From Incurvaria masculella (taxonomy: Eukaryota; Arthropoda; Insecta; Lepidoptera; Incurvariidae): a stretch of DNA of 64,000 nt. The stretch spans positions 6,466,501 to 6,530,500 of the forward strand of contig OX335641.1 of assembly GCA_946894095.1 (NCBI GenBank), written 5' to 3'. The position numbers and the translations under genes were made by a program. Below are positions 11,151-22,555 of this stretch, one piece after another. Each line of letters starts with the position of its first letter. The stretch's first letter is position 1. A model generated the notes under the pieces. It made no database searches and was not told the DNA's origin. It saw nothing but the letters and a program-made list of their open reading frames with translations.

Positions 11151-11639
11151 GCCATTCGCAAACGTACAGAAAACGTACGCAAATAGGTCGATATATATAG
11201 CGTCTTCAAAATTATGAATCGAATGATATTTACAGCATTGTTTACGAATTGATGGCTGGCTCTTGACTGATATCTTGGCTACGAGTTCAATCGCCACATC
11301 CTAATGAATTTGGCACCGAAGTAAATTTAGCTTATGCCAATCGATTAATATGATTCATGTACTTTCTATGTACTCACAGCCTCCGATATCTTTGAGTCTC
11401 CTAATCATGATCCAACAAGAAGGTCACCATGGTCAAATACATTATGAAAACAGCAAATGCATTATAATTATAAGAGGTTGAAAGCATAGATAGAGGTTGT
11501 GAAATTTTGCGCCTTCTCTTACTAAATTGTATAGTTAATTCTGTGCAGGCTGATACTATCGGTTGAATGAAATTTGGTGGCAGGGTCAATAATAAAATAC
11601 GGTTTTCTGAGTCCGAGTCCAAATAATGGGACCTCCGTT
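11151..11639. other. No recognised feature
   Basis: AT-rich sequence between a SINE and an RTE-like LINE tail. Nothing recognisable on either strand. Confidence 0.4.
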
Positions 11640-11960
11640 CTGGAAGTCAGTCAGTCTGTCAGCGTATTTGCGTTCACTGCTGGACACACGCCTCTCCAAT
11701 TTTTCTCCAGTCCTCTCGGCCCTCAGCTTTCCGCCGACGCACTTGATGTCGTCCCACCCTGCGGGTGGTCTTCCCACACTCCGTTTTCCTGTCCACGACC
11801 GCCAGGACACGGTTACTCCAACAGTCGTCATCTCTTCGGCTGACGTGACCAGCCCACTGCCATTTGAGCTTAGCCACTGGTCTCCAATATCGACTACTTT
11901 GGTACTTCGGCGGATCGCCTCGTTACGCACCATATCCCGTAGCGATATTCCCAGCATGGC
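11640..11960 (-). pseudogene. RTE-like LINE, 3' end of reverse-transcriptase ORF
   Basis: Minus-strand text reads MLGISLRDMVRNEAIRR, then (in a shifted frame) AKLKWQWAGHVSRR, then KRSVGRPPAGWDD. This order is the well-known C-terminal end of RTE/BovB-type reverse-transcriptase ORFs (…IAKLKWQWAGHIARR … GRRSVGRPPTRW). The frame shift shows it is dead. The same 3' sequence (CACTGCTGGACA..CGCCTCTCCAATTTTT) recurs at 63,284-63,412. A SINE tail fragment abuts it at 11,955. Confidence 0.7.
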
Positions 11961-12020
11961 TCGCTGGCATGGGTCCTAATTCCTTTGGGAATGTATCGGG
12001 CTAACAGTAAGATCATTTTT
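11955..12020 (+). mobile_element. SINE family 1, 3' fragment
   Basis: GGCATGGGTCCTAATTCCTTTGGGAATGT followed by GGGCTAACAGTAAGATCA and a T-rich stretch matches the family's 3' body. It is fused directly to the RTE-like LINE end. Confidence 0.55.
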
Positions 12021-12029
12021 TTTTAATAT

Positions 12030-12742
12030 ATTGATATTAATGATATAGACTAACGTGTATATTTTTACCAGTTCAGCCTTATAATCATATTTCCTAAAGT
12101 TATCAATGGCTTGGGAAAGTTATAAATGATCATGGTATGTTAATGTGTATAGGCAATTATTAATTCTGTCAATCCAACAAATATTTGCACTGGGCGAGAA
12201 TGCTAATTAGGATTCCCAAGTTAATGTTCTGTTCTTTTCCGTTCAGACATACAAGCTAGTCCAAACTGTGCCAACTTGTACATTGGAAAATTGATAGAAG
12301 CTAAATTCATTGGAACAGAAAGCTTGCAAATGTCTCTCATCGTGGCAGTTTAAATGTAGATTGTGTTGTCATGTAAACTGCAGCTGTCTTCGCGTGTAAG
12401 ACAATGTTTTCTTGCGGTTTCTGAAAGACTACATTGCCACTAAAATGTTTGGCGGTTTCGTAAACAACAGTTTTTCGATAAAAATGCTGTATTGTCTCCC
12501 GTGTAAATTATCTAGAGATGTTGAATGTTGAATAGTTGCGAGAACAATATCACTTCAAGCGTGCTTTATAATCATTCACAGGCAATACTGCACTCATAAT
12601 AGTAATATTTGAATGTTTTAACAACGCTGGTTTTTTTTTCAACTTCACTATATATTTTTTTCCAAAATTTGCCACTACTTTTATCATTAATTGCCAAATT
12701 TTTCACTAATCATACTTTATCCACCGCACAGTTTATGAAAAA
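12030..12742. other. No recognised feature
   Basis: AT-rich sequence with no coding frame or repeat I recognise. Confidence 0.35.
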
Positions 12743-13517
12743 CTAGCGGCCCGCTCCGGCTTCGCACGGGTATAAAATATATAGCCTATGTCACTCACTG
12801 AAAAAATGATTAAAATCGATCCAGTCGTTTTGAGTTATTAATTACTGCCCGCGGTGGCCCGCACGCGTTAAAGTTGGAGGAAAACAATTCCCCTTTCCCT
12901 ATACCACAGAATAAGTATGAGTTAGTACCTATACCATGAAGATTATTTATATCGATAAGAACCGCCCCGGCCGGCCGGTACCGCCGCAAACTCTACGTCC
13001 CGCAATTTTTAAATCTGTAATATCTTCGAAAATATTCATTTAAATCATATGCTGTAATGGGCCATATAGATCTATATTAAATCAACAATGTATTTAAGGT
13101 ATTAATTGGATAATGATTAATGCTGTATTGGTTAAAATCGCTTCGAAAATTAACCATTATTTGTCGTAAAAAATAAATGACAAAAAAATGTTATTGTGGG
13201 ATATTCATAAGAGATAGACATATACCATCGCGGAGTTTTCTGTAGACCTTTTCAATGTGTACAATACTTAGTACATTATTTTGATAAATCTCGTAGGGTT
13301 CAGCCTGCGTTTGCAATGTACATCACATTAGAAGCCTCAAAAATAACGGTATTTCTCCACTATTTAATGGATGTTATTTTATATATAAACCTTCCTGTTC
13401 AATCACTCTATCAATTTAAAAAAACCGCATTAAAATCTGTTGCCTAGTTTTAAAGATTTAAGCATACATAGGGATATAGGGACAGAGAAAGCGACTTTGT
13501 TTTTTACTATGTAGTGA
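12743..13517 (-). mobile_element. Helitron-like element of a second family
   Basis: On the minus strand it starts TCACTACATAGTAAAAAAC at 13,517 after an A and ends ...GGGCCGCTAG at 12,743 before a T, giving 5'-TC and CTAG-3' ends with no target duplication. The terminal GCGAAGCCGGAGCGGGCCGC can form a GC hairpin just before CTAG. Text such as ACAAAGTCGCTTTCTCTGTC and CTTAAATCTTTAAAACTAGG is familiar from widespread arthropod Helitron-like repeats. No coding capacity. Confidence 0.6.
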
Positions 13518-13567
13518 TAGTGATGCTGCAACACATGTCAAATATCATAGCTGGTTTTTCTTACAGC

Positions 13568-13615
13568 AATAAAACACTACAGCACCCATTCACGAGCATC
13601 ACACCGGGTACAGTC
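13568..13615 (+). repeat. Short dispersed repeat shared with 29,545-29,600
   Basis: ACAGCACCC(A/G)TTCACGAGCATCAC(A/G)CCGGG occurs in the same orientation at both places. The parent element is not recognised. Confidence 0.4.
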
Positions 13616-13879
13616 ATCAAGATCATAAAAGCAAGGTTATTAAATGAAACACATAAAGATTATATGTTGTAGGTTTTTATTGCGACATTTTTGTTTTTTT
13701 ATCAATTTCTAAGTTTAACGGTTAATCCTGATTAAGGTTAATGCAGACCAAAAATATTTCAGTTCATTAATTAACTTATTTTTTTTAAATATTCTTTTTC
13801 ATACTTAGGAAGTAAATCCATTGTTTCGACGAATATGATTTGTATGTATTATCGACCGTGAAGAAAGGACACATTCACA

Positions 13880-14150
13880 TGCAGATAAGGTCTTGCGTGG
13901 AGTATTGTTCGCGTTTCTTGGACGAAACAGCTAAGCATTGGCTCCCTGGACTCGATACAGCGTCGGACCTTGTGTCTCGACGACAACCCCGAGGTATCCG
14001 CCTGAAGTTGGAGACCATTTACCTCCGAAGGCATGTAGCGTCTTTCTCTGTGTTTTATCGTCTTTACTATGGAGAATGCTCGTCAAAGCTGCATAACGAG
14101 GTATCTTTTTTCACCTTCGCCTAACGCGGAACAGGGTGAAAATGCACAAA
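13880..14150 (+). pseudogene. Jockey-like LINE, C-terminal ORF2 remnant
   Basis: Plus-strand frames give SCVEYCS, GLDSIQRR (shifted frame) and RRHVASFSVFYRLYYGECSSKLHNE. These are the ordered motifs at the C-terminus of lepidopteran Jockey-clade reverse transcriptases (VEYCSHLW...LDSIQRRA...ASLSLFYR.YHGECS.EL). Frame shifts show decay. The last part matches a minus-strand remnant at 46,545-46,635. Confidence 0.6.
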
Positions 14151-14224
14151 TGCACAGTCGACATTAAAAAATAAGAACCCACTGATCCTCTAGATCCTTT
14201 ATTTATTGGGTCGGTCCCTTTCCT

Positions 14225-14455
14225 TACTTACTAGGTGGTAGGGTTTATCCCGCCCGGGTTGGTACCATCGCATTGGATGAACGATGGTCGAAGCGGCAAT
14301 AAAAATTGTCCGTGTTTTCCATCCAGTTCAATGTAGCCGTGCAATATAAGGAAGGTCCTGGCATGGCACCTAGTTCCCATGTGGTGTGTTGGGCTAATAC
14401 CATGACCGAACTTGTGGTATTAGCCATCCATGTCCAGTCACAAAAAAAAAAAAAA
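14225..14455 (+). mobile_element. SINE family 1, 5'-truncated copy
   Basis: Runs from GGTAGGGTTTATCCCGCCCGGG through GAAGGTCCTGGCATGGCACC to GGTATTAGCCATCCATGTCC and a 13-base A tail. The tRNA-like head is absent, a common 5' truncation. Confidence 0.7.
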
Positions 14456-14459
14456 TCAA

Positions 14460-15169
14460 TGAAATGAACTTCCTACCGAGATATTTCCCCCAAAGTACAG
14501 CCGGGCTCCATTAAACATGGTGTGAAGAAGCATATGTTTGGCCGTCATAGTTTTCGCAGCCCCTATGGGCGCCTCGGGCACCTTAAGAGGTCCTGGAGTA
14601 CGCCATATGCCGCGTTTTACTTAAAAAAAAATATAAGAAAGAAAGCTGCTAAAATACTACTTTGTAAGGCTGCACTCCTGCTTTTCTATTTCTGGACTTT
14701 TATTTCTTTAATTAATAATGTCCTTGCGTCACGGCCGATTATAGTATTCGATGTGTATTATCTTTCAATATAAATGTCGCTGTTTAAATGCGTACAATTA
14801 ACACACTAAAACAACAATATGCCACGGAACTAAAACTTTATTAAATGATTTTAGGTTGTTGCTCAGAACAGAATTAAGGACGATTACATTAAACCAAGGT
14901 TTTTTTTCCTCTCATCTTTGTAAATATCCGAATTAAAGTGATAATACGCCCACTGCGCTAAGCATCTGACCTACTTAAAACTTGTGGGAAGATACTTCAA
15001 CACATAAAATCATAAATGTTTAGAAATTTCACCTTACAAATAATAATTTGTGAAACAAGACATTTTAAAATTTTACCTACTAAGCATCCAAATAAATATT
15101 CAAAAAATAATTATAATACGTTTTCTATATTATAAGAGTAAATGGATCGTTAGTGGAAATAGAACTTAC
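14460..15169 (-). other. Intronic sequence, nothing recognised
   Basis: This lies inside the presumed 10.5 kb intron (15,169-4,617) that follows the micro-exon. AT-rich, with no coding or repeat signal I can support. Confidence 0.35.
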
Positions 15170-15208
15170 TTTAATTTCTCCATTTGCTTTCTTCGTCTCA
15201 CTCGCCAT
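15170..15208 (-). CDS. 13-codon alternative first coding exon
   Basis: A minus-strand micro-exon: acceptor TTTGTTTCAG at 15,210-15,219, one base, then ATG at 15,208, reading MASETKKANGEIK, and the strong donor AAA|GTAAGT at 15,169. It ends in phase 0, matching the acceptor at 4,617, where the protein continues SNTDDKKVKSKKK. The Lys/Glu-rich composition flows naturally across the junction. It is an alternative to the 5,101-5,733 start exon and would give a protein of about 1,018 residues lacking the KPFTYTPGGLDLS motif. The acceptor means at least one noncoding exon lies further upstream; candidate promoters are GC-rich patches at 20.5, 32.7, 36.9, 40.7, 42.4 and 49.9 kb. Confidence 0.72.
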
Positions 15209-15664
15209 CCTGAAACAAACAATGAAGATGTATTTTAATAAATTATTCGTATCTCTATGTATATATGATAAGGAGATATTCAGATAATGTCTTGATTTGT
15301 GCCTTTGGATACCTACAATTTCATCTAAATTAGATATTTCCGGTGTTTAAATTATTTTTTTGGATATGAAATGTTTTATCTGCTCCGGTATGTATAAATA
15401 AATCCTGAAAAAACGAAGGATATATTTGAACAAGATTTATTTTTACTTATAGTTACTGCCGGTTGGATTTAAAAAAATAATGGTATACCATTTTTGATTA
15501 GTACGAATTAATATCATAAATTTATATTTCTAACCGGAAGTAGTAACTACTAATCAAAAACTTTACTTTTTTGAACGAATTTGATGTATAAATACACAAT
15601 CGAACGTGATGCAAAGAAGCATTAATTAAAGAAAGTAAATTGTAAAAATGACTATACATTTTAT

Positions 15665-15800
15665 GAAAAGGCTAGACTTGAACCAGCAAGCAAACCTTTC
15701 GCGGGCAATGCGTCTACCATTTAAGCCACTACTCTATTTGTGTACCCATAATTAGAAATTCTCCTACAGTCCCTCCTCCCGTAATCAATGCTTCCATCTA
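15665..15800 (-). mobile_element. Second tRNA-headed SINE-like repeat
   Basis: On the minus strand TAGTGGCTTAAATGGTAGACGC resembles an A box and GCTGGTTCAAGTCTAGCC a B box, preceded by a GGGAGGAGGGACTG segment. The same arrangement (GACTGG, then GACGCAATACGC, then GCTGGTTCGGGTCCAGTC) occurs at 57,850-57,960. A repeat with a pol III-like head is more likely than a functional tRNA gene, as no cloverleaf closes. Confidence 0.45.
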
Positions 15801-16729
15801 TTACGGTCTTTAATTTTTTTTATAAAATAATTTAATGCTTACTGATTTGCGGACTGATAGACTTCAAAGATAGAATATTCAAATATGTTGCCGCCGTCAC
15901 TTGCGATAGGTTCAAATGCAGCCTTGAATTAATAAATTGTGGCCTTGCTTTACGGTCACTTCTATCATATTCTATGTAAATTCACATAACATTCGTTGAA
16001 ATATATGGCGTTAAGTATTGTTTATAACTGGACGAGAAATACTAATACCACACTCATATATTTTAGTTTTCGCGTTTTCCATCTATTCTTCCGTCATGAT
16101 ATTAGTTTAACAATAAAAAAATTAAGAAATGCACCATTAATGTATGCATTGTAGAACCATTGTCGACAAAATTTTATTTGGGTCATTTATATTTTGGGAA
16201 GTGGATGCATTGGGCTGCCTCTAGCCCGTAACATATTGCGTGATTCATTTTATTAAAAAAATATGCAAAACCCCCGCCTTTGAAGCAAATTCTTTGCACA
16301 CACACGCACGTGAGTCCGCATGCACGTGGGTAAATAGATTAATTACGGCAGGCTCGCTCAAAGGAACGCTGTTGTCCATTGTGTTGGCTTGAGCTGACGA
16401 ATACCGCGTGGTTTAGTGTTACCAGGAGGATTCTAGTGTGCACATACCATAAAAAAATAAAATGAAGCATCCCGTTACAAAAAAAAAAAAAAAAGTCTTA
16501 CCATTGACATCTGACCTACCTTTCTAGGAAAATTTTAAAAAAATTGTGTTCACACATATTTTAATTTACTTAACTTGCATTTCTTATTAATTTGTTATGT
16601 TATATTGTTTTCGACTGAAGAAAAAATGTACCGTTTCCTTATAACAAATTCAAAAATTTGTCTACGATGTAGTATCTTAATAAATAAAAATCACGTGTTA
16701 TTATGTTCGTACACGCTAATCTCCGAAAC
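15801..16729. other. No recognised feature
   Basis: AT-rich with a 16-base A run near 16,480. No coding signal. Pieces may be old repeats but I cannot assign them. Confidence 0.3.
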
Positions 16730-17240
16730 CAACCAACGGATCCGATGTGTATGGTTTGTATCCGGCCCCAAAGCCTTAACATTAGGTAGTTTGGGGATCC
16801 TTTACCGTGGCAAAAGGTTATTTTCAGCGGCACAATACAAAAACATCTTCTTTATAAAACACGGATTAGGCCGGTGATACAATTCTGTAGCCACATTTGG
16901 GAAGCTAGTTCCCAGAATCTGTTGGTGTCCTTGGACTCAATACAGCACCGAGCGTTCCGTCTTGTAGGTGACCCAAAACTCACCCTGGAGTCTCTGAGCC
17001 ACAGACGGTTTGCAGCGTCGCTCAGTCTGTTCATCATGAACGTTGACCTGTGGAACTTGCATCCCGTATTCCTCTCCATCCAACATTTATCCAGAGTGAT
17101 TGAAATTAGCATTTTGAGAACGAACCGTTTCTCCAACTCATTTCTGGGCCTCATCGCCAGGATATGGAACGGTCTGTCTTTCCTCAAACCAAACCTGGGA
17201 GATTTCAAACGTCTTTTGAATGAGCAATCGAACGAGTAGT
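16730..17240 (+). pseudogene. Jockey-like LINE, C-terminal ORF2 fragment
   Basis: The plus-strand frame 16,874-17,239 gives IQFCSHIWEASSQ, LVSLDSIQHRAFRLVGDPKL, RRFAASLSLFIMNVD and FLGLIARIWNGLSFLKPNLG, ending in a stop. The order (CSHIW..LDSIQ.RA.RL.GDP...ASLSLF...R.WN.L) is that of Jockey-clade ORF2 C-termini. It is truncated on the 5' side; no endonuclease or RT core is present. Confidence 0.7.
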
Positions 17241-17304
17241 TTAAAGATGCTTAGGAATGGTGCCTACTGTCCACCGCTGCAGTATTGTCACGAGTTTTTT
17301 ATTT

Positions 17305-17425
17305 ATGGTGTTGGACATGGCTAACACCGCACCTACTGTCATGATATTAGCCCACTATACCCAACGGGAACACGGTGCCATGCCACGACTTTCTTTATAA
17401 AGCACGGCTGTACTGAAACTGAAAA
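17305..17425 (-). mobile_element. SINE family 1, 3' fragment
   Basis: Contains TGGACATGGCTAACACCGC, ATGATATTAGCCCACTATACC and CACGGTGCCATGCCACGAC in reverse-complement order of the family's 3' body. Confidence 0.6.
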
Positions 17426-19390
17426 AACTATCTGTCATCCCATAAGATGGTACCAACTATATAACATATAACAACACATATAACAATTTCATACCTCTTG
17501 CATAATTTTAGTTTTAAGGTACTTACAGATTTTAGGCATGAGCTCTACTTTTTCTTACTCTGTGGCAACTGTTGTTGCTTGTGGATAGTTGTACTTTTAT
17601 TATGTTGATATGTTTTATTTCTTTTTCTATATGTGTTTGGTTGTCCTCAAATAAAAAACTTGGGCGGACTTCCAAATAATTCGCAAGGCAATGCCCTATC
17701 ATAATCGGAAAAAGACAGCGCCATGTACTCTCGATGTCTCGAAGGAGAGGCGATGTCCCGCGCCCTAAGCTACGAGCCGCTGACGACCACGTTATATCGA
17801 TGCGACCACGACCTGGAGGACTTCTTGCACGTCTTCCAGTCAAAAATTAATTAAAGTAAGCGATAATCCTAACGTCTATCCGAAAACTTTTAATAATAAC
17901 GATCATAATATGGTTTAGAGATGTGTCTTAGCAGGAATGAGATCCTGTTTATGAAACACCGTGCATTAAAAGCTTAGTTATATGAACGAAAGCTTAAAAC
18001 CACTGATAATTCTGACATTTCATGAGATGGGATTTGGCTGTTGGAAGTGGAATTGGCATTGGCGGCGGTGGGACTTGTCAATAGTGGCAGAAGGATTTGT
18101 TTTTGGCTGCAGCGGGACAAAGACCCAAATAAAATATATAAGTAACGATACTTGGCGGTAAATTCGGAAGCTGTGATCAAGAAACGAGAAGTGTATATTG
18201 TATACTTTACAATATGACACTTTAGATATTGTTTAGTCGCAATCGGTGATTATCAAGATGCTTGCGTATATACTTATGCTGAGATGGCCCCTTTTCTTCA
18301 TTACTAGATACTTGATTAACTCATTGTGCTAATTTTATGTTATAAATGTTTCCGTAAAAATATTTCTTATATGATTTGATTTGAACATAAAGATATGTTT
18401 GCGAAATCACGCATTTAAAACAACCCTATAAAAGTGTATAAATCTTCCTATGAATTTTACAATTCGCTGGTCAGTGAACCGTATAGCACAAATCTATTCG
18501 TTATATTTATTATCAAAATAAAAAACGATCGTTGACCCGTAGAATGTCCTCAAGACAGCGAGCGCGAATTTACGGGAGCAAAAATTTTATGAGAACGCTT
18601 TCGAGATAAATTTCGATAGCAGCAATTCTATTTTTCAGCGATTACTTACACTCAGATTCACAGAGCATTACCCTCGCGTATATTTAGCGCATTAAAAGTC
18701 TAGCGCGATGCCAAAACTTGCCATTAATAGAAGATCATGTATGTTAAGCATGAATAAGTATGAATACGGGGTATTATTTTAAATATAATACATATATCAG
18801 TTTTATTTGTATTCAATAATTAATTTTGTAAATGAATGCGCACCACCTTAGAGGCCAATGAAGTATATCCGCAACCGACGTTGGCAGTAAAAAGAAAGTG
18901 TGAACGTGGCTTAAAATTGTAATTAATAAAACACATTATCGTGTTAGTACTTTTAGAAGAGCCCAAGTTATTATTGTTATTGTTATTGTAATTTATTTAA
19001 ATTAGGTATTTAATTTGTAAATTACATGGCATCGATTTGTGTATGTTCAGTACCGAAGTACGAAATGATTGATTCACCGTACACACGCCCAAACCTTGAC
19101 TGAGCTTGAAAACCAAAGATAAATATACTAGTCTCAAGAGTACACAGACGGCGCTGCACCATCACGCCGACCGGGCCACCAGTTAATGTGCGGCTCCGTG
19201 TCATCATAAACTATTTTTTCGCAAGAAAATGAGTGTAAAAATAGTGGCATGAAGCCCGAGAGACTCGCTATAGTACCACCCACACTGCACGCGGAGAGAA
19301 CACACCCGGGTTGAGTTTGATTTGGTGAACTAGGTATTTTAGGACGTCTGGAGTTTCAGGGGTAGTAATCAATTATTAAAATAAAAATAA
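17426..19390. other. Mostly unassigned; possible LINE tail at 17.68-17.84 kb
   Basis: The minus strand at 17,680-17,843 reads TGRRARSPPGRGRIDITW, faintly like the GRRxxGRPPxRW end of RTE-type LINE ORFs; confidence in that is low. Minus-strand donor-like sites lie at about 17,521 (AAAATCT|GTAAGTACC) and 18,651 (CTGAGT|GTAAGTAATC) and could end noncoding first exons. No coding exon is supported. Confidence 0.3.
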
Positions 19391-19391
19391 A

Positions 19392-19648
19392 CCGGCCAAG
19401 GTGTACAGACTTGCAGACGAAGGATTCCGTACCATCGTACAAGATTACCACGAAATAATCACGTTTTTTGGAAACCCCCCCTTTAAGGTTTTTTTTTATT
19501 TAACCTATTTAGCGGCAAAATAAATATACACTCTGTTAAAATGTCTGCTGCCTACCTATTACGGTTCATGTGATACGGCCCTGTGACGGACGGACGGACA
19601 GTGGAGGCTTAGTAATAGGGTTTGGCACCCTTTGGGTACGGAACCCTA
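19392..19648 (-). repeat. Lepidopteran GGGTTCCGTACCC repeat, minus copy
   Basis: On the minus strand it begins with AGGGTTCCGTACCCAAAGGG, passes through GTCCGTCCGTCC and GCCGCTAAATAGG, and ends near CCTTGGCCGGTT. The plus copy is at 34,869-35,167. This repeat is very common in moth genomes. Confidence 0.7.
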
Positions 19649-19884
19649 AAAATAGACATATGTAAACTGAAGTATTCATTTTCGAATTATTGAATTCGTT
19701 AGAGTTTGCTGGATATTTTAGGGGTTTAACAAACTCACAGAGCATGAAGTTGATGCTCCGTGGACAAACTCTTCATTTACTACAAAACACATTAAAAAAT
19801 ATCGTCTAACGGTATATGATGGAGCATGGTCGTATTGGAGGATAATTCTGGTAAAGACTAGTGAGTGTTCTATTTCCATATAAA

Positions 19885-20062
19885 ATTGTAGGTCCCTTTT
19901 TCTTCACATAGGTACTGTGGTAGACTCAATCCCGCCTGGCTTGGCACCATCGCATTGAACAATGACGGAAGCGTCAATGGGATTTTGTCTCTGTTTTCCA
20001 TTCAACTCAATATTGCTGTGCAATTTAAGAAATGTCCTGGAATGACAACTAGTTCCTATGGC
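19885..20062 (+). mobile_element. SINE family 1, internal fragment
   Basis: CTCAATCCCGCCTGGCTTGGCACCATCGCATTG, then TTTTCCATTCAACTCAATATTGC, then GTCCTGGAATGACAACTAGTTCC match the family body in order. It is diverged and lacks head and tail. Confidence 0.6.
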
Positions 20063-20519
20063 TAACAATTGACCGAGCAAAGAGCGAAGCTCGAGCGTCT
20101 CCGTTTCAGATTGGACAAAAATGCTTTCGTACACAAAATAAACCATAGACAATGTTTCAAATAGTCAGAAGAAGATATTTTCTTAAAATTACTATATAAT
20201 AATGAGAAAACGGGAGAATAAAGAAAAGTGTTGTTTTCGTTAAATAATGTTTTCTTAAATCAATTAATATAATTATAAATAAAAAATAATATAAAAAAAA
20301 AATATCTTACAAGAATTTGAAATGAGAAAATTGTTTCTTGGCTTTCAAATGCTCTTTTTTCCGTGTACATATGTCCGACTGTTCTCTTCTACAGGTGGCA
20401 TTTCTCAATAGATTCTCGTGAAATGTTGTGAGCAGGTTCGATCATTTTAACACCAGATGGGGTATGTGCCATGCTGTTCAATAACATAAAAGATCGGTCG
20501 ATGAAGTGAGCGGTCCGTT

Positions 20520-20740
20520 TGCGTGTTCTCTGACAGCCGCCGGACGCGGATGGATCGCGCGCGGCGCTCGCTGGCGCAGCGATATATTATAGCGCAGTGG
20601 ACAAGCCCGGCAATTTACAACGACTTTTTATTCACTTTTCAAAAGATAGCCGCGGATAAATATCTCTCGGAACTCTGCAAGGATACCCTTCGTCTGCGGA
20701 GCCTGGTGCATTTTGCACGTCCTCTCTACATACGAAATTT
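20520..20740. other. GC-rich patch, possible promoter
   Basis: A CpG-dense segment (GCCGCCGGACGCGG, CGCGCGCGGCGCTCG) in AT-rich surroundings, with GATATATTATAGC at 20,579-20,591 that could be a TATA element. No direction or linked exon can be fixed. Confidence 0.25.
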
Positions 20741-20797
20741 AATACAAAATATAATTATTTATTGAATTAATACTTTGATTCAATTTTTTCTTGAACT

Positions 20798-20890
20798 GTA
20801 CATGGATGACACGTTATTAGACCAACATACCATATGGGAACTGGGTGCCATGCCAGCATCTTTCTCGTATTGCACGCCTACATTGAGCAT
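20798..20890 (-). mobile_element. SINE family 1, fragment
   Basis: CATGGATGACACGTTATTAGACCAACATACC followed by GGGAACTGGGTGCCATGCCAGC and GCACGCCTACATTGAGC is the reverse complement of the family's 3' body. Confidence 0.55.
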
Positions 20891-21630
20891 TAGGCCTTGA
20901 CATCCGCTGTAAAAGCGGTTATCTCGACTGAAACATTCCTGAGCACGGAATACAAAGAATAGGGTTACTGACCACAAAACTGGGAACCCCTCCACCCTCC
21001 GGTGCCGCGTGCAAACTTCGGAAATCCATGCAAAACGCGGACCATTTTTAATTTCCGTGCATGACGTAAGGATTTTTCTTTTCTCATTCGGATTCGAAGT
21101 AAACCATCGTTAGTCTAGTGCGGTGGTAGCAACCAGGTATTTTCCGTGCATAAAACGGCTTTTGCCACGCGACACTGATGCTTACTTACTAAATGCACTT
21201 CCTGAGTCTTATCTCCACTTTAAACATGTGTACATTTCAAGTTTATACTTATAATTGCAGAAGTGCTTAAAACATCTCTCGTAGAGATAAATATGCACTA
21301 TTCAGCGGTTCATAACATTACACGGTTAATGGTATTGGTTCAAATGCATCCATAATGTCCAATAACATCAACCAACATCAAATTCATTCGTACATCTAAT
21401 TTTAACCGCAGCAGAAGAGAGACGTTTTGCAGATGAAGCTCGCAAAAGTCACAGCAGCCTTATAAATCAGAGTCGGCGTCGAACCTGTATTCTCGAATAT
21501 ATCTGCTTCTGTGGGGATAGATACTGTATTCAGATATCTGTTAAGATTGCAGGACCACAAAAAAATCGTTCAATTAAAATAATCCAACAGTCTTTTTTGT
21601 CTCATATAATACACAAAACAAGACACTTAA

Positions 21631-21833
21631 GGTGGCCCAACCCAGCGGGACTAACTCATTCGCGGGCACTGTACAAAACCGTGCTGTTGCGCTCGGGACC
21701 TTCTCTGTTTCAAAGAAAAAGACAGGCTCCGTGATGAGGAAGATGCAACATGTCCACAAAAAAGACCATGTGCATAGTGTATGTTTTGATAAGATTAACG
21801 AAAATTTTGATTTCAAAACGACTTACGGCCACC
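21631..21833. mobile_element. TTAA-flanked MITE, short copy
   Basis: It starts GGTGGCCCAACCCAGCGGGAC right after TTAA (21,627-21,630) and ends GGCCACC right before TTAA (21,834-21,837). The same left end and TTAA flanks occur at 55,502-55,906. A TTAA target duplication is the mark of piggyBac-type insertion. At 203 bases it is non-coding. Its right arm is shorter than in the other copy. Confidence 0.6.
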
Positions 21834-21865
21834 TTAAGGTACCTAAATTACTAAGGTACTTAAGG

Positions 21866-21968
21866 TACTTAAACCTCATTCCTTCGGGAATGTGGTGCAT
21901 TGGGCTAAAATCATAACGGTAGTTGTGCGGTATTAGCCATCCATGTCAGGTTGCATAAAAAAACATGC
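21866..21968 (+). mobile_element. SINE family 1, 3' tail fragment
   Basis: CTCATTCCTTCGGGAATGTGGTGCATTGGGCTA through GGTATTAGCCATCCATGTCAGG to an A tail matches the family's last 100 bases almost perfectly. It follows the TTAA MITE within about 30 bases. Confidence 0.65.
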
Positions 21969-22089
21969 GAAAACATTTTTTTCCCAATCTGAAACGGAGA
22001 GGCCACGCTCGCTTTTCGCGCGTCGGTCGGTCATATACGTATTAAGAAATGAGTACCTATATAGGTATGTGAATATTATAATTAGTTAA

Positions 22090-22555
22090 GGGCCTGGTAC
22101 TAGCCAAATCGCAAAGTTAGACGAGGCACCCCAAGTAAACTAACTAAGTCTGACGATTATAAGTGTCATCCTTACAATATATGATTCCTTGTCTAGGAAT
22201 CGAATGATTTTCGTTAATGTATGTTTCCTTTTTCTATACAAAATACATTGCGGAAACGGTGTCCATTTCCGAACTTTTTTGACTAAATGTAGAAATCTAA
22301 AAGCAAATGGAATTTTTTGTTTATGCATATATGCTGTTTTTGCTTATATCTAGAAATCGAATGACTTTCAGATTTCTAATGAGAAAAATCAACTTTTTTT
22401 ATTTTTATTTAAATAAATGATGGAATAAAAAAATATTAACAATCCATTATCAGTCTGGAGTTCTATTTGGATTTGCTGAAGCGTTTCACTACATATTATT
22501 ACATTTGTTAAAAAGTGCATTTGTATGGCGCGAGTAGTTGGCTAGTCCTAGCGCC
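22090..22555. mobile_element. TTAA-flanked MITE of a second family
   Basis: Flanked by TTAA on both sides (22,086-22,089 and 22,556-22,559). The left end GGGCCTGGTACTAGCCAA and the reverse complement of the right end GGCGCTAGGACTAGCCAA form imperfect terminal inverted repeats of about 18 bases. The 466-base body has no coding frame. It differs from the GGTGGCCCA family. Confidence 0.55.

Noticed and set aside
15665..15800. tRNA gene suggested by a B-box-like GGTTCAAGTC
   Set aside because: No acceptor or anticodon stem closes and a second diverged copy occurs at 57.9 kb, so it is a repeat head.
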